Assembly: GCA_020060485.1 (NCBI GenBank)
Contig: JAGVAB010000109.1
Coordinates: 1-19,078 of the forward strand
Reading direction: 5' to 3'
DNA from: Anaerolineales bacterium
GTDB lineage: Bacteria; Chloroflexota; Anaerolineae; Anaerolineales; Anaerolineaceae
DNA: 19,078 nt
Shown: piece after piece, positions 7,255 to 14,779 of the stretch
Layout: each line of letters starts with the position of its first letter
Position numbering within the stretch: position 1 is the first letter of the stretch
The notes under the pieces: generated by a model
The model's database searches: none
The model's input: only the letters and a program-made list of their open reading frames with translations
Told to the model about the DNA's origin: nothing
Position numbers and translations under genes: made by a program

Positions 7255-7271
7255 GTGTTGAAACAAGAATC

Positions 7272-7661
7272 TTAGCGCATTAATTGCTGTTTAACTTCGG
7301 GCTTCTCAACATACCAGAGGATGAACGCTGACGCTGCCATGGAGATCACCGCCAGAATGAAAAATGGTGCATTGAAAATGCCATTTGCTGCGCCCTGCGT
7401 GGATTGCGGCATGATCATCAGCAAGCGGCTAATAATATTGAACCCTTGGGCAAATGAGATCAGATACAATGCCCAGGCAGGTACGGGTTTCCTGAATAAT
7501 CGGATGACGCCAACAAATGCCAGGATCACAAGGAGTGCTGGCAGCCACCACATTTGCGAGTTAAGCTGATAGGTGGATGGGGGAAACAACAGTATGGGGA
7601 TGACTTGCAGAAATAGTATGGCTTTGATCAGTTTGGGGTTGGCTAAATCGATCCTGGTCAT
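7272..7661 (-). CDS. Small membrane protein, about four helices
   Basis: This 129-residue protein has hydrophobic segments at about 11-27 (LIKAILFLQVIPILLFP), 38-55 (WWLPALLVILAFVGVIRL), 62-84 (AWALYLISFAQGFNIISRLLMIM) and 98-117 (APFFILAVISMAASAFILWY). The ends are charged and probably cytoplasmic. I do not recognise a named family. The open frame extends upstream to 7928, but the ATG at 7661 has AAGGAGAAA about 10 bases before it and a promoter at 7717-7744, so the shorter form is preferred. A strong terminator follows, so it is a single-gene unit. Confidence 0.75.
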   Translation of the reverse strand: MTRIDLANPKLIKAILFLQVIPILLFPPSTYQLNSQMWWLPALLVILAFVGVIRLFRKPVPAWALYLISFAQGFNIISRLLMIMPQSTQGAANGIFNAPFFILAVISMAASAFILWYVEKPEVKQQLMR

Positions 7662-7716
7662 ATTAAAGATTTCTCCTTGTTGAGGGATTTTTCTGCAATG
7701 GAAGTTCAATAGATAA

Positions 7717-7744
7717 ATTTTACCCATTCCTGGAAAATAATCAA
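7717..7744 (-). promoter_or_regulatory. Promoter of the small membrane protein gene
   Basis: On the minus strand TTGATT (7744-7739), a 16-base spacer and TAAAAT (7722-7717) lie about 55 bases before the ATG at 7661. Confidence 0.45.
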
Positions 7745-7803
7745 GAATTTGATACAGGTGTATGAGAAAATCAGGGTCTCCGGGATTTGTCGTGGGAGAG
7801 AAG

Positions 7804-7820
7804 TTGGCGCGGAGCGCCAA
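7804..7820. repeat. Short perfect palindrome
   Basis: TTGGCGC (7804-7810) and GCGCCAA (7814-7820) flank GGA. On the minus strand the T run lies before, not after, the stem, so it is not a normal terminator. It may be a REP-like element. Confidence 0.4.
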
Positions 7821-7880
7821 AAACACCCCCACCCCGATTACGCATCCCGCTATTTCGCAAAAATCATATTTTTTACATAC

Positions 7881-7909
7881 TTGACTTTTACAGTATAATT
7901 CATTATAAC
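7881..7909 (+). promoter_or_regulatory. Promoter of an orphan transcription unit
   Basis: TTGACT (7881-7886), a 17-base spacer and TATAAC (7904-7909) give 10 of 12 consensus positions, with the start point near 7916. The surroundings are AT-rich. A second TATAAT at 7894 is too close to the -35 to be used with it. Confidence 0.6.
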
Positions 7910-7971
7910 TTAATAGTCCCATTAACAAGGCAAATTAATAGTAGTCCTTCGTTCGAATCTTGCTCAAATTG

Positions 7972-8145
7972 ATGTGGTTTTCCCTGAAGAGAAAACCACA
8001 TTTTCCTAGAACAGGTCTTTGGCATGAAGCAGAGACAACCCGAGCGAACATTAAAAACCAGTATTTTGTTAATCTTTTTCATTATGGAGAGATCGTTGAA
8101 GAAACTCCATTCTTTAGCTTGTGGATGCGCTGGCCCCCTGCTTAA
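7972..8145 (+). CDS. Doubtful 57-residue ORF in the orphan transcription unit (could be a small RNA)
   Basis: The 750 bases between 7661 and 8412 hold no recognised gene. A short frame from ATG 7972 (or TTG 7960) ends at 8145, between a promoter (7881-7909) and an intrinsic terminator (8166-8185). The peptide is rich in aromatic residues (NQYFVNLFHYGEIV, FFSLWMRWPPA) and matches nothing I know. It has no Shine-Dalgarno. Its ATG sits inside a 10-base hairpin (7973-7982 with 7991-8000). Both points argue against efficient translation. The unit could equally make a small noncoding RNA of about 270 nt, or a short one ending at the first hairpin, which is followed by TTTT. Confidence 0.25.
   Translation: MWFSLKRKPHFPRTGLWHEAETTRANIKNQYFVNLFHYGEIVEETPFFSLWMRWPPA
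7973..8004 (+). terminator. Hairpin followed by TTTT (attenuator-like)
   Basis: TGTGGTTTTC (7973-7982) and GAAAACCACA (7991-8000) form a perfect 10-base stem with an 8-base loop, followed by TTTTCC. It starts about 57 bases after the predicted start point. It could be an early terminator, an attenuator or a structural part of an RNA. Confidence 0.5.
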
Positions 8146-8165
8146 TTCCCGTATTTAATCGTACC

Positions 8166-8185
8166 AGGTCTGTGGACCTTTTTTT
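8166..8185 (+). terminator. Intrinsic terminator of the orphan unit
   Basis: AGGTC (8166-8170) and GACCT (8175-8179) form a 5-base stem with a TGTG loop, followed by a T run to 8185. The stem is short but the T run is strong. It lies 20 bases after the short ORF and well before livK. Confidence 0.6.
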
Positions 8186-8204
8186 ACCCTAACGTCTTAC
8201 CAGG

Positions 8205-8228
8205 TTGATATTGTCTGGCTGATATCAA
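8205..8228 (+). promoter_or_regulatory. Dyad upstream of livK (possible operator)
   Basis: TTGATAT (8205-8211) and ATATCAA (8222-8228) are perfect 7-base arms 10 bases apart. The spacing suits a dimeric regulator. No known consensus was matched. Confidence 0.3.
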
Positions 8229-8329
8229 TTGTAGAAGTGAATCTATCCATCCATATCAGAGAATCCCCGTACTTCCGAGAGGGGGTGGTAATCAAACCGT
8301 AATAGAAACCTGCGCCTGAAAAAATTCGT

Positions 8330-8338
8330 TGGTATAAC
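8330..8338 (+). promoter_or_regulatory. Possible extended -10 promoter of the liv operon
   Basis: TGGTATAAC has the TGn extension and a 5/6 -10 hexamer, with no clear -35. It lies about 74 bases before the livK ATG. It is the best promoter candidate seen between the orphan-unit terminator and livK. Confidence 0.35.
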
Positions 8339-8411
8339 CTCGCGTCCGATTGTGGGTTGATGAAGACATCCATTTTTTCACAATCACCTAAAAACAAAGG
8401 AGAAAATTGAA

Positions 8412-9554
8412 ATGAAGTCGTTCAAATTGTTAAGTATTTTAGTGATCGTTTCTTTCCTGCTCACCGCATGTGGTGGCCAGGCAGCAGCGCCCAAAGAGTT
8501 GAAAGTTGCAGTTCTTGCACCTCTCTCCGGCCCGGTTCCTACATTTGGCGAAATGACCCGTGATGGCGCCCTGCTGGCCATTGAAGAGTGGAATGCCAAG
8601 GGCGGCGTATTGGGATTGAAGATCGTCCCGATCGTGGAAGACAGCCAGTGCACCCCCGACCCATCCGTGAATGCTGCCAACAAGGTCATCAATCAGGACA
8701 AGGTTCACTATATCATCGGTGAAGTCTGCTCGAAGGCATCCATTCCGATTTCTGAAATTGCAAATGCAGCCGGCGTTGTTCAGATCAGCCCGACATCGAC
8801 CAACCCGAGTGTTACGGTTGACGAAAACGGCGTGACCAAGCCTTATATCTTCCGCGCATGCTTCATTGACCCCTTCCAGGGCAGAGTTGGTGCAAAATTC
8901 GCCATGGAGAAAATTGGTGCAAAGACAGCCTTCGTGCTGGTAGATCAGGCGAATGACTATGTGAAGGGTTTGGCCGAAGCTTTCGATATGTCCTTCACCG
9001 AAATGGGCGGCACCGTGATTGGCACGGAATCCTACACTGCCAATGATACCGATTTCTCGGCCATTCTGGCGAAGATCGCCGATGCCAAGCCTGATGTTGT
9101 CTACCTGCCCGACTATTACAACATTGTGAACCTGGTCATGAAGCAGGCCAAGGAAAAAGGGATCAATACTCCGTTCATCGGTGGTGATGGCTGGGATTCT
9201 GCCGACCTGGATAACCTGGCTGCCGCAGGCGGTTATTTCACCAATCACTACTCACCCGATGACCCCCGCCCGGAAGTTCAGGATTTCCGCAAGAATTTTG
9301 AAGCCCGGTATGGCGGCAAGACGCCTGATGCTCTGGCTGCCCTGGCATACGATGCGACCAATCTGTTGCTTCAGGCCATTGAAGCAGCTGGCGCTGATGA
9401 TGCTGCAAAGGTGCGGGACGCGGTAGAGGGCATCACCTTCAAGGGTGTTTCCGGTACGATTAACTATGATGAAAACCACAACCCGGTCAAATCGGCCACC
9501 ATCCTGAAAGTGACAACTGAGGGAGTAAAGTTCGAAGCGGTCGTCAACCCTTAA
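8412..9554 (+). CDS. livK: Branched-chain amino acid ABC transporter, substrate-binding lipoprotein
   Basis: The 380-residue protein begins with a lipoprotein signal: basic start, hydrophobic core and lipobox LTAC with the lipidated Cys at residue 20. The mature part, KELKVAVLAPLSGPVPTFGEMTRDGALLAIEEWNAKGGVLGLKI, is the classic start of the Leu/Ile/Val-binding type 1 periplasmic fold. VHYIIGEVCSKASIPISEIANAAGVVQISPTSTNP is the hinge and binding block of the family. The protein delivers substrate to LivH/LivM. Real specificity could be amino acids, amides or urea. GGAGA lies upstream of the ATG. A stable hairpin follows the stop, which would let this gene be made in excess of the permease. It opens a five-gene operon. 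Confidence 0.95.
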   Translation: MKSFKLLSILVIVSFLLTACGGQAAAPKELKVAVLAPLSGPVPTFGEMTRDGALLAIEEWNAKGGVLGLKIVPIVEDSQCTPDPSVNAANKVINQDKVHYIIGEVCSKASIPISEIANAAGVVQISPTSTNPSVTVDENGVTKPYIFRACFIDPFQGRVGAKFAMEKIGAKTAFVLVDQANDYVKGLAEAFDMSFTEMGGTVIGTESYTANDTDFSAILAKIADAKPDVVYLPDYYNIVNLVMKQAKEKGINTPFIGGDGWDSADLDNLAAAGGYFTNHYSPDDPRPEVQDFRKNFEARYGGKTPDALAALAYDATNLLLQAIEAAGADDAAKVRDAVEGITFKGVSGTINYDENHNPVKSATILKVTTEGVKFEAVVNP

Positions 9555-9566
9555 TCCATTCTCATC

Positions 9567-9598
9567 AAGATGGGGACAGTGAAAACTGTCCCCATCTT
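9567..9598 (+). terminator. 14-bp hairpin between livK and livH
   Basis: AAGATGGGGACAGT (9567-9580) and ACTGTCCCCATCTT (9585-9598) pair perfectly around a GAAA tetraloop. Only a short T stretch (TCTTTC) follows, so partial termination or protection of the livK mRNA 3' end is more likely than full termination. Confidence 0.75.
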
Positions 9599-9635
9599 TC
9601 GTTGTGAAAAACCCGACAGAAGGAGAGCCAGACCG

Positions 9636-10760
9636 ATGCAATCCGTCTATAAAACCCCCAAACCTCCGATCATTGTCAAGCCAAATTCTTTTTTGGCATG
9701 GATCGGCAAGGCATTGCTCATCGCCATTGGTTTGATCGTTATCTATATTCTTGCCACTAACCTGTTCGACAAGCCATACCTTTTTGCGCAAAATGTTGTT
9801 AATGGCATTCAGTTAGGCTTTGTCTATGCTTTGATTGCGTTAGGATACACCATGGTGTACGGCATTGTGAAGCTGATCAATTTTGCCCATGGTGATGTGT
9901 TCATGGTGGGCGCTTTTGTCAGTTTTTTTGCCGTTGAAAGATTTGGCCTGCATGAGTGGCCCCATAAAGTAATTCCTGGTATTAATCCATTTCTTTCCAC
10001 AGTCATTGGAACTGTAACAACCATTCTGCTTTCGATGGTGATATGCGTATTGCTGGCCATTACCATCGAAAGAGTGGCCTATAAACCATTACGTGACGCG
10101 CCTCGGATTGCTGCCCTGATCACAGCCATTGGCGTGTCATTCTTCCTGGAATACTTCGGTTTATTGAACTTTGTGTTTTCGGCCCGGTTCATCCCTTACC
10201 AGCGGCCATTTGAAGTTGTGACCTGGTATATCAAAGATGGTATTCATCTGGTGGAAAGCGGTGTTGCGCCGCCCGAAGGGGCAGTTACCATATCGAATAT
10301 CCTGATCATCATCATTGCGGCCACAATCCTGGTGCAGATCTTCCTGCAATATCTGGTACGGCGCACCAAAATCGGGATTGCCATGCGGGCCACTTCCTTT
10401 GACAAGCCGACTGCCCGGTTGATGGGCATTCAGGTGGACAAAGTCATATCATTTACCTTTGCCATTGGCGCCGCATTCGCCGCCCTGGGTGGTGTGCTCT
10501 ATGCCATTGCCTATCCATCCATTCGAACCTTGATGGGCGTTTACCCGGGTTTGAAGGCATTTGTTGCCGCAGTGCTGGGGGGAATTGGCAGCATACCGGG
10601 CGCATTTGTTGGGGCATTGATCATGGGCCAGGCTGAAGCGCTGACCTCTGGTTACATCTCCACCCCCATGCGGGATGCAGTTGCGTTCACCATTCTCATT
10701 CTGGTTTTGTTGATCAAGCCCACCGGCATTTTCGGTGAACCAGAAAAAGAAAAGGCATAA
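9636..10760 (+). CDS. livH: Branched-chain amino acid ABC transporter permease LivH
   Basis: The 374-residue inner-membrane permease carries the LivH signature NGIQLGFVYALIALGYTMVYGIVKLINFAHGD (about 56-87), the ABC-contact segment near ARLMGIQVDKVISFTFAIGAAFAALGGVLYA, and the end VLGGIGSIPGAFVGALIMG followed by a last helix and LLIKPTGIFGE. It forms the channel together with LivM. It is longer than typical LivH (about 290-310): there is an N-terminal extension with an extra helix (about 20-42) and an added loop in the middle (about 200-230). The frame is open from 9570, but that start lies in the hairpin; the ATG at 9636 has AAGGAGAG about 8 bases upstream. Confidence 0.95.
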   Translation: MQSVYKTPKPPIIVKPNSFLAWIGKALLIAIGLIVIYILATNLFDKPYLFAQNVVNGIQLGFVYALIALGYTMVYGIVKLINFAHGDVFMVGAFVSFFAVERFGLHEWPHKVIPGINPFLSTVIGTVTTILLSMVICVLLAITIERVAYKPLRDAPRIAALITAIGVSFFLEYFGLLNFVFSARFIPYQRPFEVVTWYIKDGIHLVESGVAPPEGAVTISNILIIIIAATILVQIFLQYLVRRTKIGIAMRATSFDKPTARLMGIQVDKVISFTFAIGAAFAALGGVLYAIAYPSIRTLMGVYPGLKAFVAAVLGGIGSIPGAFVGALIMGQAEALTSGYISTPMRDAVAFTILILVLLIKPTGIFGEPEKEKA

Positions 10761-10769
10761 GAGGATTCC

Positions 10770-12155
10770 ATGGATATCACTTTGATGATTTTATCCTTAG
10801 TAAAGATCGTAGCGGTGATCGCCTATCTCTACGGCCTTTTTTGGGTCTTGGGTGTAAAGGTTAAGCCGGTAACGATCTTCGGCAAACTTGTCAACCCCAG
10901 CCTGGCGGTAAGGATCTTAGGTGCGGTTTTGGCCTTTGGGGTGATCCAGCTGGCATTGACGGATTTCAATGGCTTCAGCGTGCTGAATGATTTTGATAGC
11001 GGGCTTCTTTACCAGGCATGTACCATGACCATGGTGGCGTTGGGTTTGAACCTAATCTATGGCTTCAACGGTCAATTCAGCCTTGGACAATGGGGCTTTT
11101 ATGGTATAGGTGCATACACAGCCGCAGATATCACCTATCGCTGGGTGAATGGCGATTCACGCGGTCTGGTTGTGGTGGGTGTAGGCGTGATCATCGGTGC
11201 TTTGGTCATCCTGTTGATCGGAAAATTCCTGAGCAATTTGCGCCGCATGCCAGTTCTCTCATCCTTCACCCTCTATCTGCTCGGCTCCATTCTGGCGGGG
11301 GTGATTGCGGTATATGCTGGCAGGCTGTTGGCGCCGGCAATTGATCCCTTCCTGGGAACCTCTTTGAACAAAGGTCCTCTTGCCCAGGGCCTGCCAATGC
11401 AATTCGTATTCTTTCTGGCTGTGGTTTTTGCCGGCATCTTCGCCGCAGAAATCAGCTTTTTGTTTGGATTGCCTGTGCTCTCACTCGGGTCTGACTATTT
11501 TGGTATTGCCACGCTCGGTTTTTCGATTGTGATCTATACCTTGATGGTCAATTCAGACACTTTTCTGCCCTTCCCTGAAATGAAAGGCGGCCGGGGGATG
11601 ATTGGTATTCCCAAGTTGACCACCTGGTTCTGGGCATTTTTCTTCATGCTGCTGGTGATCATTATCATGCGCAACATCATTCGCTCTTCAACGGGGCGCG
11701 CAATCCTTTCCGTCCGTGAGGATGAAACCGCAGCGCGCTCGATGGGTATTGATGTGGCGGGAACAAAATTACTGACCTTTGTGATCGGCAGTTTCTTTGC
11801 CGGTCTGGGCGGCGGCGTGTATGCGCACTTCATCGGCTTTCTGAGTCCGGGCGCTTTCGACTTCCTGGTTGGTTTCAACCCATTGATCATCATTGTGTTT
11901 GGCGGGTTGGGCAGTATGACTGGAACGGTGACTGCGGCGTTTGGCTGGATCTTTTTCCTGGAGGGTATGCTGCGCGAGATTTTGGGCAAGATCAGTCCAG
12001 AAGCGCCTTCCTGGCGTTTCGTGCTGTACCCGCTCACTTTGTTGTTGTTGATGCTCGTTCGCCCGCAAGGCTTGCTGGGATCGGTTGAATGGGGTTTCCT
12101 GAAGTCCAAGATCATTCCGGTACGGAACCCAGATACCCAAGAGGGAGTAAACTAG
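10770..12155 (+). CDS. livM: Branched-chain amino acid ABC transporter permease LivM
   Basis: The 461-residue permease has the LivM core: ALGLNLIYGFNGQFSLGQWGFYGIGAYTAA, then LPVLSLGSDYFGIATLGFSIVIYTL, the coupling segment ILSVREDETAARSMGIDVAGTKLLTFVIGSFFAGLGGGVYAHFIGFLSPGAF, and the end VLYPLTLLLLMLVRPQGLLG. It is longer than most LivM. About 100 residues with extra helices precede the core, and some 80 more with two further helices lie between GAYTAAD and the LPVLSLGSDYF block. It starts 9 bases after livH with AGAGGA before the ATG, and its stop abuts the livG ATG. Confidence 0.94.
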   Translation: MDITLMILSLVKIVAVIAYLYGLFWVLGVKVKPVTIFGKLVNPSLAVRILGAVLAFGVIQLALTDFNGFSVLNDFDSGLLYQACTMTMVALGLNLIYGFNGQFSLGQWGFYGIGAYTAADITYRWVNGDSRGLVVVGVGVIIGALVILLIGKFLSNLRRMPVLSSFTLYLLGSILAGVIAVYAGRLLAPAIDPFLGTSLNKGPLAQGLPMQFVFFLAVVFAGIFAAEISFLFGLPVLSLGSDYFGIATLGFSIVIYTLMVNSDTFLPFPEMKGGRGMIGIPKLTTWFWAFFFMLLVIIIMRNIIRSSTGRAILSVREDETAARSMGIDVAGTKLLTFVIGSFFAGLGGGVYAHFIGFLSPGAFDFLVGFNPLIIIVFGGLGSMTGTVTAAFGWIFFLEGMLREILGKISPEAPSWRFVLYPLTLLLLMLVRPQGLLGSVEWGFLKSKIIPVRNPDTQEGVN

Positions 12156-12953
12156 ATGGACACGAACACAGAGAAAACTCCTTTGTTGCAAGTTGAAAAC
12201 CTGACCAAGTACTTTGGCGGGTTGAAGGCTGTCTATGATTTCAATCTGAACGTTTATCAGGGTGACCTGGCGGGTTTGATCGGGCCAAACGGCGCTGGCA
12301 AGACCACCGTATTTAATCAGATCACCGGCATTTATCTGCCCTCAAAAGGGTCGGTCAAGTTCAACGGGATCAATCTGGTGGGTTTTGAACCGCATGAGAT
12401 CACTCGTTCTGGCATTGGTCGAACTTTTCAAAACATTCGCCTGTTCCCGAACCTTTCTGTTCTGGATAATGTCCTGATCGCTTTCCATCCGCGTTCGGGG
12501 TATTCGATGGTTGACAGCATTTTTTCCTCTCCGCGGTTTTACAAGAACGAACAGGAGAATATTGAAAATGCCCAGGGTTTGCTTGAGGTGATGAGACTTT
12601 CGCGGTTCCAGAATGAACTTGCCAGGAATTTGCCTTATGGTGAACAGAGACGCGTCGAGATTGCGCGGGCATTGGCATGCCAACCCCAATTGCTCTTGCT
12701 GGATGAACCCGCAGCAGGTATGAATCCAAGAGAAATTCTGGAATTGATGGATATGATCCATTTCATCCGTGATCATTTCAAGCTGACGATTTTGTTGATC
12801 GAGCATCAAATGCGGGTGGTGATGGGCATTTGTGAATACATCACGGTCATGGATTTTGGTGAAGTCATTGCGTGTGGCAATCCCAAGGAAATTCAGAATA
12901 ATCCAAAAGTCATTGAAGCCTACCTGGGAAAGGGAGCTGCAAATGCTGCTTGA
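12156..12953 (+). CDS. livG: Branched-chain amino acid ABC transporter ATPase LivG
   Basis: This 265-residue ATPase has Walker A GPNGAGKT (43-50), a Q-loop at Gln92 in GRTFQNIRLFPNLSVLDNV, the signature YGEQRR (161-166, the usual LivG variant of LSGGQ), Walker B LLLLDEP with catalytic Glu184, GMNP after it, and the switch His217 in LIEHQM. The end EVIACGNPKEIQNNPKVIEAYLG is the LivG-type C-terminus. It works with LivF as a heterodimeric motor on the cytoplasmic face of LivH/LivM. It starts directly after the livM stop and overlaps livF by 11 bases, so translation is probably coupled. Confidence 0.96.
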   Translation: MDTNTEKTPLLQVENLTKYFGGLKAVYDFNLNVYQGDLAGLIGPNGAGKTTVFNQITGIYLPSKGSVKFNGINLVGFEPHEITRSGIGRTFQNIRLFPNLSVLDNVLIAFHPRSGYSMVDSIFSSPRFYKNEQENIENAQGLLEVMRLSRFQNELARNLPYGEQRRVEIARALACQPQLLLLDEPAAGMNPREILELMDMIHFIRDHFKLTILLIEHQMRVVMGICEYITVMDFGEVIACGNPKEIQNNPKVIEAYLGKGAANAA

Positions 12954-13650
12954 AGTTGAAGACCTGAATGTGTTTTATGATGCAATCCATGCCCTTCATG
13001 GAATCTCTTTCAACGTTGAAGAAGGAGAAATCGTATCATTGATCGGCGCAAACGGTGCCGGAAAATCCACCACCCTGCGGGCGCTTTCAGGACTCATTCG
13101 GCCCCACAGCGGCAAGATCACCTTCCGCGGGGAAGAGATCACCCTGGCGCCGGCAGAAAAGATCGTTCAATTGGGGATCAGTCATGTGCCTGAAGGTCGC
13201 AAGATCTTTGCCCCTTTGACCGTGCGCGAAAACCTGGAGATGGGCGCTTATATCATCAACGATAAAGCAGAGATTGAGCGCATGATGGAACGGGTGTTTC
13301 GCAGCTTTCCGCGCCTCAAGGAACGCATTTCCCAGCTTGGCGGCACACTTTCTGGTGGTGAACAGCAGATGCTGGCCACAGGTCGGGGATTAATGAACAA
13401 GCCGAAATTAATCCTTCTGGATGAACCTTCCATGGGTTTGAGTCCCATCATGGTGGAAGAGATCTTTCGGATCATCCAGGAGATCAATCAGGAGGGCACC
13501 AGTATCCTGCTGGTGGAACAGAATGCGCAGATGGCCCTTTCGGTTGCTCACCGGGCTTATGTGCTGGAAACAGGAAACATTACCCTTTCGGGCACAGCAA
13601 AGGAAATTGCCAACAACCCACGGGTCAAAGAAGCGTATTTGGGAGTTTGA
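12943..13650 (+). CDS. livF: Branched-chain amino acid ABC transporter ATPase LivF
   Basis: This 235-residue ATPase is of normal LivF length. Walker A is GANGAGKS (35-42), the signature LSGGEQQ (136-142), and Walker B LILLDEP with Glu161. The switch position reads VEQN, with Gln193 in place of His, as is usual in LivF. HVPEGRKIFAPLTVRENL is the LivF-specific block. I chose the ATG at 12943 because AGGGAG lies just upstream inside livG and because LLEVEDLNVFY is the family start; the longer frame from 12832 has no support. It is the last gene of the operon, followed by two hairpins. Confidence 0.96.
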   Translation: MLLEVEDLNVFYDAIHALHGISFNVEEGEIVSLIGANGAGKSTTLRALSGLIRPHSGKITFRGEEITLAPAEKIVQLGISHVPEGRKIFAPLTVRENLEMGAYIINDKAEIERMMERVFRSFPRLKERISQLGGTLSGGEQQMLATGRGLMNKPKLILLDEPSMGLSPIMVEEIFRIIQEINQEGTSILLVEQNAQMALSVAHRAYVLETGNITLSGTAKEIANNPRVKEAYLGV

Positions 13651-13657
13651 ACAAAAC

Positions 13658-13684
13658 AGAGAGTGGATCATTGATCCACTCTCT
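13658..13684 (+). terminator. Hairpin after livF
   Basis: AGAGAGTGGATC (13658-13669) and GATCCACTCTCT (13673-13684) form a 12-base perfect stem with a 3-base loop, just after the livF stop. The following TCTTG is a weak T tract, so the downstream hairpin is the better terminator. Confidence 0.6.
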
Positions 13685-13735
13685 TCTTGATCGAATTGCA
13701 CCTCAACAAGTTTGGTGTGCGGTTCGACTTTCCTG

Positions 13736-13761
13736 GCAACTGCGCTGACAGTTGCTTTTTT
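13736..13761 (+). terminator. Intrinsic terminator of the liv operon
   Basis: GCAACTG (13736-13742) and CAGTTGC (13749-13755) form a 7-base stem with a 6-base loop, followed by six T. It ends 5 bases before the stop of the convergent HAAS gene, so it separates the two units. Confidence 0.75.
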
Positions 13762-13765
13762 GCTG

Positions 13766-14779
13766 CTATTTCATCTTCATCGTATTCTTGCTGATGATTT
13801 TGATCAAATTCTGGATTACCGAGATGGCGTTGACTGCCACAGCTATGCCGAGGGCGATCTTCAAACCAGTGTCAGCCAGGGGGATCAAGGCTTCGTCAGA
13901 CCAGACGGCAGGCGCAGCCGTGCTGCTGACCAGCAGCGGCCCGCCAAAGATCATGACTGACAGCAGCACTATGCCAAGGACATCCAGACCAATATTCACC
14001 CAGCGGGTGACCAGATCCCAACGTCTTTGCCAGAGCAGTATGATGCTGAAAATGATCTCCAGCGCCCAAAGGGCGGTTAACCAGGGGATGAAGCGGGCAA
14101 TATTGGTATCCATCAGTTGGAAGATCTCTACCTGGCCATTGGAGATACTGACGGCGCGGATCACCTGCGGGAAGAAATTGAAGATGATGATGCCAATGGT
14201 AGCAAAGACCATATTGATCATGATTTCCACGGGTTTGACCCTCTCTTCATTGGAAACCGGCTTCAGCTTGTGCGGATCCCAATCGTCGTCAGACAGTGAC
14301 TTCTCGGGCAACACCCGTTCCAGGATGGCAAAGACAATCACAATGTTGCCAAAGACGCTCATCAGGCTGCCCAGCAGCTCCAGGGCGCTGTTACCGATAA
14401 CGCGCAGTCCATCTTCCGGTGTGACAGCTTGTGAAACGGCAATGCCGGTGCCGATCATTGCCAGGACGATCACCACGGAAAGGACGATTTTCAATACCAG
14501 CAGGAAGAGAGGGAACATCTTTGGGCCGATCAGATACCGGTCTGGCGCATAGGAGAGCGCCATCTTTTGCGGAGCGCCGAATTCCTTGAGCAGGCTGGCG
14601 ACAGTCTCAACGTCCGGCTCATTGCCGGTTTCCTGCAGGCGGTCTTCCAGCGTATCCTCCAGCAGGGAGCGGATCTCGGCCTGGATGTCATCTCGCTGGC
14701 GCAGGGGCAGATTCTGGCCCACTTCTTCAATATAGCTGTCGATCAAATAGCGGCCATCACTCATTTTTTTGGTATTCAT
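13766..14779 (-). CDS. HAAS-type membrane protein coupled to PadR
   Basis: This 337-residue protein begins with a soluble helical domain of about 75 residues (RYLIDSYIEEVGQNLPLRQRDDIQAEIRSLLEDTLEDR, then a second part ending LLKEFGAP). This is the HAAS/DUF1700 pattern found next to PadR regulators. About six membrane helices follow at 90-115, 130-153, 185-206, 230-250, 263-286 and 304-325. The domain probably senses or signals at the membrane; no enzyme motif is seen. I chose the ATG at 14779 (AAAGGA upstream) over 14818. It overlaps the padR stop as ATGA, which gives translational coupling. PadR probably controls its level through the shared promoter. Confidence 0.82.
   Translation of the reverse strand: MNTKKMSDGRYLIDSYIEEVGQNLPLRQRDDIQAEIRSLLEDTLEDRLQETGNEPDVETVASLLKEFGAPQKMALSYAPDRYLIGPKMFPLFLLVLKIVLSVVIVLAMIGTGIAVSQAVTPEDGLRVIGNSALELLGSLMSVFGNIVIVFAILERVLPEKSLSDDDWDPHKLKPVSNEERVKPVEIMINMVFATIGIIIFNFFPQVIRAVSISNGQVEIFQLMDTNIARFIPWLTALWALEIIFSIILLWQRRWDLVTRWVNIGLDVLGIVLLSVMIFGGPLLVSSTAAPAVWSDEALIPLADTGLKIALGIAVAVNAISVIQNLIKIISKNTMKMK

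Noticed and set aside
7662..7928. Upstream extension of the small membrane protein
   Set aside because: A Shine-Dalgarno and a promoter support the start at 7661, and the extension contains the palindrome at 7804-7820 and no family-like sequence.
7945..7970. GTTCGAATCTTGCTC resembles the T-arm and 3' end of a tRNA
   Set aside because: The five bases before the loop do not pair with those after it, and no anticodon or D arm is upstream. An integration-site remnant cannot be shown.
8280..8345. GGGGGTGGTA followed by ACCG upstream of livK recalls a T-box antiterminator
   Set aside because: The conserved core is not matched, no specifier stem was found and no terminator follows before livK.
8197..8397. 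Minus-strand 66-residue ORF before livK
   Set aside because: No Shine-Dalgarno, no recognisable motif, and it overlaps the likely liv promoter region.
8439..9248. Long minus-strand ORF inside livK
   Set aside because: It is the reverse shadow of a clear substrate-binding protein and has no family signature.
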